Of a DNA stretch of 64,000 nucleotides, positions 41,907 to 52,700 are shown one piece after another. The stretch's first letter is position 1; each line of letters begins with the position of its first letter. The DNA is from JAHRAW01 sp965226545 (GTDB lineage: Bacteria > Pseudomonadota > Gammaproteobacteria > Arenicellales > Poriferihabitantaceae): positions 682,001-746,000 of the forward strand of contig OZ245364.1 in NCBI GenBank assembly GCA_965226545.1, given 5' to 3'. The position numbers were made by a program, and so were the translations under genes. The notes beneath the pieces are model-generated. The model did not search any database. It saw only the letters and a list, made by a program, of their open reading frames with translations, and was not told the origin of the DNA.

Positions 41907-42824
41907 ATGGCGACCAAAGAATATTCGTTTTATCCGGGCTGCTCATCCGAGCGCAAATCATCGGCGTCCAATTACATGGTGTCGGTCAACAGCATGTGCA
42001 AAACCTTGGACATCAAATTAAACGAAATTCCCGATTGGAATTGTTGCGGCGCATCGATTGGCTACGCCGACGGCGGCGAGTTGCCGCGTCATGTAATGAA
42101 CGCGCGCAACATCGCCTTGTCGCAACGCCACAACAAAGGGCAGGATATCGTCGCCACTTGCGCGGCCTGTTGGCTCGGCGCAAAAGAATCGGTCGAGCGG
42201 TTGTCCAAATCCGAACAACTTCTCGCCGACACCCAAAGCATTCTCTCCGATGTCGGCTTGCAGGTGGATATCAATGAAAAAACCGTCGGCGGCGTGCGCC
42301 ACATGGTCGAAGTGTTAATCGAAGATTTCGGCTATGACGCCTTGGCCGCGCCGGTTACAAAACCGTTGGACGGCGTCAAAATCGCCGGCTATGTCGGCTG
42401 CCAAACCAACCGCCCCTTCGGCATCGATGGCGAATCATTCGAGAATCCCAAATACCTCGACAAGATGGTCGAAATCATGGGCGCCGAACCGGCTGAAAAA
42501 TACGAACAAAAAGTAACCTGTTGCGGCGGCGCCTTGGCGTTCTCCGAGCCGGAAAAAAGTCAGGCGCAAATCAAGGAAATCGTCGAATCGGCGTACGACC
42601 ACAACGCCGACATGATTGTCACGCCGTGCCCGGTGTGCCAAATGAATGTCGAGGTGTATCAGGAAAACATCAACAAAACCTACAACACCAAATTCAACAT
42701 GCCGGTGGTGTATTACAGCCAATTGATGACGGTCGCCTACGGCGGCACGGCCAAGGAGGCGGCGTTGGATGGGCAGGTGATTCGCGCGAAGAAGTTGGAG
42801 GCGATTGCGAAGAGGTCTGGTTGA
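41907..42824 (+). CDS. hdrB: Heterodisulfide reductase subunit B-like protein
   Basis: 305 residues with two CCG-type cysteine motifs: WNCCGASIG...CAACWLG in the first half and VTCCGGALAF...CPVCQMN in the second, preceded by YPGCSSE and VGCQTNRP. These bind the unusual Fe-S clusters of HdrB. It is probably the partner of HdrC, linking QmoAB to an electron carrier or the membrane. It is the last gene of the block; a perfect-axis palindrome follows the stop. Confidence 0.92.
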   Translation: MATKEYSFYPGCSSERKSSASNYMVSVNSMCKTLDIKLNEIPDWNCCGASIGYADGGELPRHVMNARNIALSQRHNKGQDIVATCAACWLGAKESVERLSKSEQLLADTQSILSDVGLQVDINEKTVGGVRHMVEVLIEDFGYDALAAPVTKPLDGVKIAGYVGCQTNRPFGIDGESFENPKYLDKMVEIMGAEPAEKYEQKVTCCGGALAFSEPEKSQAQIKEIVESAYDHNADMIVTPCPVCQMNVEVYQENINKTYNTKFNMPVVYYSQLMTVAYGGTAKEAALDGQVIRAKKLEAIAKRSG

Positions 42825-42841
42825 CATTCGCCATCACTATT

Positions 42842-42873
42842 GGGTACCGCCGACTCGCGAGTCGCCGGTACCC
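42842..42873. repeat. 32-base palindrome after hdrB
   Basis: gggtaccgccgactcg followed directly by cgagtcgccggtaccc: 15 of 16 pairs with no spacer. A T-run comes only about 15 bases later, so it is not a classical terminator; a REP-like element or attenuating hairpin is possible. Confidence 0.8.
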
Positions 42874-42921
42874 GCACGGTCATATTTTTTATTTCACTTT
42901 ACATCCATGCGAGGCACACAA

Positions 42922-43146
42922 ATGAGCAAGCAAAATGAATACACCGCTGTAATTCAACAAGATGACGGCTGGTATATCGGTTGGATTAAAGAAGTGCCGG
43001 GCGCCAATGCTCAGGAAAGAACGCTGGAAGAACTCAGGGTTTCTTTGCGTGAGGTTTTGGAAGAGATATTGAAATTCAATCGCATCGATGCGATGGAGTT
43101 CGTCGGCGACGATTATTTCGAGGAGCCGATTGTTGTGGCGGTGTAA
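42922..43146 (+). CDS. hicB: HicB-family antitoxin (short form)
   Basis: 74 residues with the degraded RNase H-like fold of HicB: YTAVIQQDDGWYIGWIKEVPGANAQERTLEELRVSLREVLEEIL. A GAGG ribosome site lies before ATG 42922. No DNA-binding domain follows, so this is the short HicB form. The toxin hicA is 18 bases downstream; the antitoxin-first order is the minority arrangement in which HicB is made first. Confidence 0.85.
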   Translation: MSKQNEYTAVIQQDDGWYIGWIKEVPGANAQERTLEELRVSLREVLEEILKFNRIDAMEFVGDDYFEEPIVVAV

Positions 43147-43164
43147 TCGAACGGTGCGGAAATT

Positions 43165-43353
43165 ATGAAAAAAAAGAAATTGACCAAGTATCTCCGGGCA
43201 CAAGGATGTGCATACCGGGGAGGCAAGAAGCATGAAAGGTGGGAACGCTTGCAGTCGAAAAAGTTCGCTTATATTCCACGACACGTTGAGATAAGCGATT
43301 TTATGGCAAATCAAATCTGCGAACAATTGGGTGTTGACCGAATTAAGAAATAA
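43165..43353 (+). CDS. hicA: HicA-family mRNA interferase toxin
   Basis: 62 residues of the HicA double-stranded RNA-binding fold. Features are KYLRAQGCAYRGGKKHERW, with the catalytic-type His, and IPRHVEISDFMANQICEQLGV. HicA cleaves mRNAs until bound by HicB. The length is at the normal small end of the family. A strong terminator follows the stop, closing the two-gene module. Confidence 0.85.
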   Translation: MKKKKLTKYLRAQGCAYRGGKKHERWERLQSKKFAYIPRHVEISDFMANQICEQLGVDRIKK

Positions 43354-43388
43354 CCCCCAAGCCGTCCGAAAACTTGGGCGGGTTTTTT
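43354..43388 (+). terminator. Terminator of the hicBA module
   Basis: cccccaag and cttgggcggg form a GC-rich stem around an 11-base loop, followed by six T (43383-43388). It lies immediately after the hicA stop. Confidence 0.85.
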
Positions 43389-43498
43389 GTATCCGCCGTG
43401 AAAAAACCGCGCAATTAAATTGTCGCCATTGCAATTAACGCTGTTGGCAAGGTGCAACAGTATTGTTACGCCGTATTCGCACTGTCTAGGCGGCGTCG

Positions 43499-43641
43499 GT
43501 TGCGCCCGTGACAGTGTCGGTTGCGCTTGTCACAGCGTGGGTAACGCCCGTTACACTGTGGGTGACGCTAATGGCGGCGTGGGTTGCGCCACTCACAGTG
43601 TCGGTAACGCCTGCACCGGCTCTGGTAACGCTGCATTTTCG
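43499..43641. repeat. 21-bp degenerate tandem array upstream of the adhesin promoter
   Basis: Six full units and one partial in register, each starting gtNNcgc and mostly ending gtgtcg or gcgtgg: gttgcgcccgtgacagtgtc(g), gttgcgcttgtcacagcgtg(g), gtaacgcccgttacactgtg(g) and so on. It ends about 50 bases before the -35 of the adhesin gene. The period is a multiple of three and several frames stay open through it. Confidence 0.85.
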
Positions 43642-43693
43642 AACTTGTCGTGGCGGCTTTGGGTGTTGCCCTTCGTATGCGCAAAATTTTGTG

Positions 43694-43722
43694 TTGACAC
43701 GGCGATTATGTTTGTGCAAAAT
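43694..43722 (+). promoter_or_regulatory. Promoter of the giant adhesin gene
   Basis: Perfect TTGACA (43694-43699), 17 bases, CAAAAT (43717-43722). A leader of about 60 bases leads to the ATG at 43790, which has a GAGGG ribosome site. Confidence 0.55.
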
Positions 43723-43789
43723 CCGCGCGTCCATTTTGGCGAACTTTGTACGCCATTTATTTATCAATTATACGAACGAGGGTTTACTG

Positions 43790-46700
43790 ATGAAACGCTT
43801 ACTTAAAATTTCCGTGTTGTTTGGCTTGTTGATGCTCGGCGTTGCCGGGCAGGCGAAGGCGCAAGCCCTATCCTTAACCCAACCCGATTTAACTTTCTCC
43901 GCCGGTACGAGGATAAGCGTCCAATTAAACGAGGCAACCGGTGGCACCCCGCCATACCTAGAGCACATCCTCAAAATAGGGTTCAGTACCCTCAACCGAA
44001 CGAGCAATGCGATATGGGGTTGGGATTCGTCCACACGCACGCTTAGCAACAAGGCTGCGGCGAAGGTAAGCGATACACAGGAATTCATCTACAGTGTCTC
44101 AGACAGCGCCTTCAGAAACTCAGGCAATGTAACGTTTAAAGTCACCGTCGAAGCGGCGGCGGTGCCGCCGGCATTTGCGGAGTCGTCCATCGCTTTCACC
44201 TTTACACAAGGCATCGCCTCCAGCGTAACGATTCCAGCCGCCACCGGCGATGTGGCTTCCACCATTCTCGATACTGACACCATCACCGCCAATGGGTTTA
44301 CGCATTCCGCTGTCGATAGCGGCACGGCTGAAGCCACGCTGCCGATTGTGATTTCCAGCACGACTTCCACGCCGCTCAGCGGCTTAACCCCAGCCATTGT
44401 GCAGGTAGTGGCGTTTAACGCAGACGGCTCAGAGTCGGCGACATTACAGGTTAGTTTGCATGTGTTGCCGGGGCCGCCGGCATTTGCGGAGTCGTCCATC
44501 GCTTTCACCTTTACACAAGGCATCGCCTCCATGGTAACGATTCCAGCCGCCACCGGCGATGTGGCTTCCACCATTCTCGATACTGACACCATCACCGCCA
44601 ATGGGTTTACGCATTCCGCTGTCGATAGCGGCACGGCTGAAGCCACGCTGCCGATTGTGATTTCCAGCACGACTTCCACGCCGCTCAGCGGCTTAACCCC
44701 AGCCGTTGTGCAGGTAGTGGCGTCTAACGCAGACGGCACAGAGTCGGCGATATTACAGGTTAGTTTGCATGTGTTGCCGCCGCCGCCGTCGTTTAGCGGC
44801 ACGCAATCACGAGTGCATTTCATTGTCGGCATGGCCGGCACTGCCCAATTAATCACCGCAAGCGGCGGGGCGGGGGCGTTGACGTATTCGCTCAGCCGCA
44901 CAAGCGGAAGTGTGCCGGGGCATTTGACGGTGGATTCCAACGCCTTGTTAACCGCAACCAATGCGATTGCCGCCGCCAACAGCGGCGAATACACTTTGAC
45001 CGCCACGGATACTAACGGGGCGACGGCGACGGTGAATTTCGATGTTTCGGTGAGTACGGTATTGACCTTGCCGAATGTGCCCGGTGTTTCCTTCACCGTA
45101 GGCACGGCGACTGATATAACGATGCCGACGGCAACCGGCGGATTCGCGCCGCTGTCGTATTCGGTGAAAGCCGGCGATGACCCCGTGCCGGCGTATCTCT
45201 CGGTCAGCACCGTAAACGACGGCACCAACGACATTGGCATATTGCATTACAACGGCGCCGCCACCAACCACACAGGCGTTTCACTCAGTTTCCTCGTCAC
45301 CGACAGCGGCAGCCCAACCGCACAAACCAAACACGACAATTTTATTGTGTCGATGTTGCTGCCGCCGACATTCGCCGCCGGCGATGTAGCGATACTGTCC
45401 ACCGGCTACACTTTCCGCGCAGGTGCGGCGATTGCGGCGACGGTATTGCCCGAAGCATCCTCCCTCCGAAGTGCAACGCCGCTCACCTACAAATTAACCG
45501 CCGGCGCAAGTTCGGCTTACAGCGACACGGCGTTCAGCGCCAACAACATCGCCTTCACCGCCGGCACGCGCACCTTATCCGGCACGCCAACGACGGCGAT
45601 GGAGCATGCGCTGAATTATCATGCGCGCGATAAAAACGGCGCAGTCGGCTCAAGCCCCACGAACATTTATGTGATAGGCGGATTGACGTTGGCGCAAGGC
45701 GATATCAACATCAAAACCGGCACAGCGTTCAGCATGCAGTTGCCGGAAGCGACCAATGTAGTCGGCGACGCCACTTATTCATTGACCGGCAACTTGCCCG
45801 GCAGCCTTGCCTTCAACGCGTCGAATCGCACTTTATCCGGCACCGCACCGGCGACAGCGGCGGCGGGGGTGGCGATTACCTACAAAGTCGACGATGGTTT
45901 TGACGACACTTCCGCACAAGTTGTCTTCAACATCGCCATCGTAGACGCCCCGACCTTCAGCCCGTCTACCCTCCTCGCCACCTATACCGTAGGCAGTGCG
46001 ATTTACAACACCGGCGATGTCGCCAGCACAAGCGGCGATTTGTTAACCTTGCCGGAGGCCACCGGCGCCGGCGGTACGCTGGCTTATGCCGAACTCGACA
46101 ACAGTTTGCCGGGCGGGTTAAGCGTTGACGATGCAACCGTTGCGAAGCCAGTCATCAGCGGTAGCCCGACGCAAGCGGGGGCGTTTTCCTATACGCGCAC
46201 CGCCACGGACACCAACGGCATGGGCACTTTCACCTTAACGTTACATGTCGCCGCCGCGCCGATGTTTAGTACAACGCAATCGCAAGTGCATTTCGTTGTC
46301 AGCACGGCGGGCACTTCGCAATTAATCACCGCAAGCGGCGGGGCGGGTGCGTTGGCGTATTCGCTCAGCCGCACAAGCGGCAGTGTACCGGGGCATTTGA
46401 CGGTGGATTCCAACGCCTTGTTAAGCGCAACCAATGCGATAGTCGCCGCCGACAGCGGCGAATACACCTTGACCGCCACGGATATTAACGGCGTGACGGC
46501 GACGGTGAATTTCGTTGTGACGGTGAGTGCGGCATTGACCTTGCCGTCCGTCACCGATGTCTCATTCACCATCGGCACGGCGAGCACGGCGATGTTGCCG
46601 GCGGCAAGCGGCGGGCATGGCACGCCGGTGTATTCCTTGGGCAACGGCTTAAGCGACAACGTGCCGGGGCATATCACCATCAACAATTCGCACGAATTGA

Positions 46701-49700
46701 GTTATGACGGCAGCACCACCGGCGTCACCACCGGCGTTGTTGCAATCAGTTTCATCGCAACCGACACCGCCACCCCGGCGCAAACGGTAAGCGAGGGGCT
46801 TTCCATAACGATGTTAGCGAAGCCGGCATTCGCCGCCGGCGATGTAACGGCTTTAACCGCCGGCTACACTTTCCGCGTCAACACGGCGATTACGGCGACG
46901 GAATTGCCGGCGGTCGCCGCAGGTGCGGCAACGCCGTTGACCTACAAATTGACCGCCGGCGCAAGTTCGGTTTACGACGACACGGCGTTCAACAATGTAA
47001 ACGGCTTCGTCTTCGATGCCGGTACGCGGATGTTAACCGGCACGCCTTCGGCGGCGATGGTGCATTCACTGAATTACCATGTGCGCGATAAAAACGGCGC
47101 AATCACATCGCAAGCCACGACCATTGATGCGATAGGCGCATTGGCGTTGTCGCAGGGCAATTTAAACTTCAATGTCAACGAAGTAGTCAGCCTGCAGTTG
47201 CCGGAAGCCGCCAACGTAGTCGGCACCGCTATGTATGAATTGGACGGCAACTTGCCCGGCGACCTCGCCTTCAACACATCGAATCGCACTTTATCCGGCA
47301 CTGCACCGTCGTCAACGGCGGCGGGGGTGCCAGTCACCTATAAAGTCACCGATGATTTTGACGGCACCTCGACGCAAGTTGTCTTCAACATCGCCATCGT
47401 AGACGCCCCGGCATTCGACCCGTCGACCATTCTCGCCACCTACACCGTAGGCAGTGCGATTTACAACACCGCCGATGGGGTTAGCATGAGCGGCGATGCA
47501 TTGACTTTGCCGGAAGCCACCGCCGGCGGCACGCCGAATTATTCCGTCCACGCCGACAACAATCTGGCGGATTCTGGGTTAAGCGTTGCCAATGTGAGCG
47601 CGAGCGACTTGCGACAAGTTGTCAGCGGCAGCCCGACGCAAGCGGGGGCGTTTTCCTATACGCGCATCGCAATGGACAGCAACGGTGAAGGCACTTTCAC
47701 CTTGACTTTACATGTCGCCGCCGAGCCGTCGTTTAGCGGCACGCAATCGCAAGTGCATTTCGTTGTCAGCACGGCCGGCTCTTCGCAATTAATCACCGCA
47801 AGTGGCGGGGCGGGGGCGTTGGCGTATTCGCTCAGCCGCACCGACGGCACTGCTGTGTCGGCGGAATTGTCGGTGGATTCCGCCGCCTTGTTAACCGCAA
47901 GCGGTTCGATAGCCGCCGGCGACAGCGGCGAATACATCTTGACCGCCACGGATATTAACGGCGTGACGGCGACGGTGACTTTCACTGTGACGGTGAGTAC
48001 GGCATTGACCTTGCCGCCCGTTACCGATGTCTCATTCACCATCGGCACGGCGAGCACGGTGATGTTGCCGGCGGCAACCGGCGGGTTTGGCGCGCCGGTG
48101 TATTCATTGGGCGTCGGCGCAAGCGCAAGCGATACCGTGCCGGGGTTCATCACCAACAACGCGCTCGAATTGCGTTATAGCGGCGCGACCACCGGCGTCA
48201 CCGTCGGCGCGATTGCAATCAGTTTCATCGCAACCGACACCGCCACCCCGACGCAAACGGCAAGCCAAGGGCTTTCCATAACGATGTTGGCGAAGCCGGC
48301 ATTCGCCGCCGCCGATGTAACGGCTTTAACCGCCGGCTACACCTTCCGCGCAGGCACGGCGATTACGGCGACGGCATTGCCGGCGGTCGCCGCAGGTGCG
48401 GCAACGCCGTTGACCTACAAATTGACCGCCGGCGCAAGTTCGGCTTACAGCGCCGCGGCGTTCAGCGCCAACAGCATCGTCTTCACCGCCGGTACGCGCG
48501 CATTATCCGGCACGCCAACCGCGGCGATGGTGCATGCGCTGAATTACCATGTGCGCGATAAAAACGGCGCAACCACAACGCAAGCCACGATGATTGATGT
48601 GCGCGGTGCATTGACATTGGCGCAAGACGATATCAACATCAAAACCGGCACAACAGGGTTCAGCATGCAGTTGCCGCTAGCCGGCAATGTAGTCGGCAAC
48701 GCCAATTATGAATTGACCGGCACCTTGCCCGGCACCCTCGCCTTCAACACGTCGAATCGCACTTTATCCGGCAACGCACCGGCGACAGCGGCGGCGGGGG
48801 TGCCAGTCACCTACAAAGTCACCGACAGTTTCGGCCCCGTCTCCGCGCAAGTTGTCTTCAACATCGCCATCGTAGACGCCCCGGCCTTCGACCCGTCGAC
48901 CATCCTCGCCACCTACACCGTAGGCAGTGCGATTTTCAACACCGGCGGTGTTGCCAGCATGAGCGGCGAAGCATTGACTTTGCCGGCGGCAACCGCCGGC
49001 GGCACGCCGAATTATTCCGTCCTCGCCACCAACAGTCTGCCGAATGGGTTAAGCGTTGCCGATGTGAGTTCGACCGACTTGCGACAAGTTATCAGCGGCA
49101 GCCCGACGCAAGCGGGTGCGTTTTCCTATACGCGCATCGCCGCGGACGACATCGGCATGGGCACTTTCTCCTTAACGTTACAGGTCGCCGCCGCGCCGTC
49201 GTTTGGCAACAGAACGCAATCGCGAGTGCATTTCATTGACAGCACGGCGGGCACTGCCCAATTAATCACCGCCGCCAATGGTGCGGGGGCGTTGGTGTAT
49301 TCGCTCAGCCGCACAAGCGGCACTGTGCCGGGGCATTTGACGGTGGATTCCGCGGCCTTGTTAACCGCAACCGGTTCGATAGCCGCCGCCGACTCGGGCG
49401 AATACACTTTGACCGCCACGGATATTAACGGCGTGACGGAGACGGTGAATTTCGATGTTTCGGTGAGTGCGGCATTGGCATTGCCGACGGTTCCCGTCGT
49501 TTCATTCACCATCGGCACGGCGAGCACGGCGATGATGCCGGCGGCAACCGGCGGGTATGGCACGGTGGCATATTCATTGGGCGATGGCGCAAGCGACGCC
49601 AATCCTGCGTTCATCACCAACACCTTGCGCGAATTGAGTTATGACGGCAGCACCACCACCGCCGGCGCGATTGCAATCAGTTTCATCGCAACCGACGCCG

Positions 49701-52700
49701 CCACCCCGCCGCAAACGGCAAGCCAAGGGCTTTCCATAATGATGCTGGCGAAGCCGGTATTCGCCGCCGGCGATGTAACGACATTAACCAACGGCTACAC
49801 CTTCCGCGCAGGCACGGCGATTGCGGCAAATACGGAATTGCCTGAATCAACCACCGCAGGTGCAACGCCGTTCACTTATAAATTGACCACCGGCGCGGCT
49901 TACACCAGCGGGGATTTCGCCGCCAACAACATCGTCTTCACCGCCGGCACGCGCGCCTTATCCGGCACGCCAACCGCGGCGATGGTGCATTCACTGCATT
50001 ATCATGTGCGCGATAAAAACGGCGCAACCACAACGCAAGCCACGACCATTGATGTGCGCGCCGTATTGGCGTTGGCGCAAGGTGATATCAACATCAAAAA
50101 CGGCACAACGGGGTACAGCATGCAGTTGGCGGAAGCCAGCAATGTAGTCGGCACCGCCGCCTATACAGTGGCCGGCACCTTGCCCACCGGCATCACCTTC
50201 GATGCCGCCACGCACACTTTAGGCGGCACAGCACCGTCGACAACGGCGGCGGGGGTGGCGATTACCTACAAAGTCACCGATGATTTCGACAACACTTTCA
50301 AAGAAGTTATCTTCAACATCGCCATCGTAGACGCCCCGGTCTTCAGCCCGTCGACCATTCTCGCCACCTACACCGTAGGCAGTGCGATTTACAACACCGG
50401 CGATGCCGCCAGCAACTCCGGCGAAGCATTGACTTTGCCGGCGGCAACCGCCAGCGGCACGCCGACTTATGGCGCCCCCGACCCCGACGGAAGCAATCTG
50501 ACGACTTCTGGGTTAAGCGTTGCCGATGTGAGCGCGAGCGACTTGCGACAAGTTGTCAGCGGCAGCCCGACGCAAGCGGGTGCGTTTTCGTATGTGCGCA
50601 TCGCAACGGACACCTATGGCATAGGCACTTTCACCTTAACGTTACATGTCGCCGCCGCGCCGGCGTTTAGTGCATCGCAATCGCGAGTGCATTTCATTGA
50701 CAGCACGGCGGGCACTTCGCAATTAATCACCGCAAGCGGCGGGGCGGGTGCGTTGACGTATTCGCTCAGCCGCACCGGCGGCAGCACTGTGCCGGCGGCA
50801 TTGTCGGTGAATGACTCCGGCTTATTAACCGCAACCGGTTCGATTGCCACCGCCGACTCGGGTGCTTACATCTTGACCGCCACGGATATTAACGGCGTGA
50901 CGGCGACGGTGAATTTCGATGTTTCGGTGAGTGCGGCGTTAACCTTGCCGACGACTCCCGGCGTTTCATTCACCATCGGCACGGCGGGCATGGTGATGTT
51001 GCCGGCGGCAACCGGCGGGTATAGCACGAAGGCGTATTCATTGGGCAACGGCGCAACCGACACCGTGCCTGGGTCCATCACCAACATCGGGAGCGAATTG
51101 CGTTATAGCGGCGCCACCACCGGCGTCACCGCAGGAGACGTGATTGCAATCAGTTTCACCGCAACCGACTCCAGCCCAACGCAACAAACGGCAAGCCAAG
51201 GGCTTACCATAACGATACTGGCGAAGCCGGCATTCGCCGCCGCCGATGTAACGACTTTAACCGCCGGCTACACCTTCCGCGCAGGCACGACGATTGCGGC
51301 GACGGAATTGCCGGCGGTCGCCGCAGGTGCGGCAACGCCGTTGACCTACAAATTGACCGCCGGCGCAAGTTCGGTTTACAGCGCCACGGCGTTCAACAAT
51401 GTAAACGGCTTCGCCTTCGACGCCGGTACGCGGATGTTAACCGGCACGCCAACGGCGGCGATGGTGCATTCGCTGAATTACCATGTGCGCGATAAAAACG
51501 GCGCAATCACAACGCAAGCCACGAAGATTGATGTGCGCGCCGTATTGGCGTTGGCGCGAGGCGATATCAATTTTAAGGTTAACCAAGTGGTCAGCGAACA
51601 GTTGCCGCAAGCCACCAACATAGTCGGCAACGCCACTTATGAATTGGACGGCAACTTGCCCACCGGCATCACCTTCGCCGCATCCACGCGCACTTTAGCC
51701 GGCACTGCACCGTCGTCAACGGCGGCGGGGGTGCCAGTCACCTATAAAGTCACCGACAGTTTCGGCACGGTCTCCACGCAAGTTGTCTTCAACATCGCCA
51801 TCGTAGACGCCCCTGTCTTCAGCCCGTCGGCCATTGTCGCCACCTACACCCAAAATCATCCGATTTACAGCATCAATGACATAAAAAGCGCAAGCGGCCA
51901 TGCATTAACTTTGCCATTGGCCATCGGCAACAGCGGCACGCCGAATTATTCCGTCCCCGCCGACAACAATCTGACGGCTACTGGGTTAAGCGTTGCCAAT
52001 GTGAGCGCGAGCGACTTGCGACAAGTTGTCAGCGGCAGCCCGACGCGAGCGGGTGCGTTTTCCTATACGCGCATCGCAACGGACGCCAACGGCATGGGCA
52101 CTTTCACCTTAACGTTATATGTCGCCCTCGCCCCGGCGTTTAGTACAGCGCAAGCGTCGGCAAATTTCACCGCAGGCACCAGCGGTACATTTTCCTCGCC
52201 CGCAACCGGCGGGTTTAAGGGTGAGTTGACGTATTCGCTCAGCCGCACTGACGGCGGGGTAGTGGCGGCATTGTCGATAGACGCAGACAGCGGCGAAGTA
52301 ACCGCAGCCGCTTCGATCGGCGGCGCCGATGCAGGCGCTTACCTCATCACCGCCGCCGACTCTCTCGATGCAACCGCCACTTTGCGATTGGACGTGACGG
52401 TCGGTGGTGCAGTGACAGTCATGGTTGAAGACAATACTTTCACCGTCGGCGATTCATTGGAATTGCCGGTGGCAATGCAAGGGCGCGCACCTTATACCTA
52501 TTCCATCACAGACGGCAGTTTGGTCGGCGGGTTGACTTTTAACCAGAGCACTCGCGCGATTGAAGGTGCATTGACCGTCGCAACGGCGGGCGGCTTGACA
52601 ATGATGCCGACCTACAACGTCGTAGACGCCAACGGTGCAACGGCAAGCGATGCATTTACCTTGCACATCATCCCGCTGAAATTCGCAAGCGATGAACGCA

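Noticed and set aside
41256..42824. Reading hdrC-hdrB as glycolate oxidase subunit or succinate dehydrogenase-type genes
   Set aside because: The paired CCG motifs and the two-cluster HdrC pattern, together with qmoA and qmoB, fit Hdr-like subunits better; no flavin dehydrogenase partner is adjacent.
43508..43789. N-terminal extension of the adhesin through the 21-bp repeats
   Set aside because: The signal peptide, ribosome site and a promoter at 43694-43722 all place the start at 43790; the repeat region is open only because its period is a multiple of three.
44089..45240. Large antisense open frames within the adhesin
   Set aside because: They follow from the repeated, Ala/Thr/Gly-biased codons of the sense gene and recur at the same place in each repeat unit; no signals or homology.
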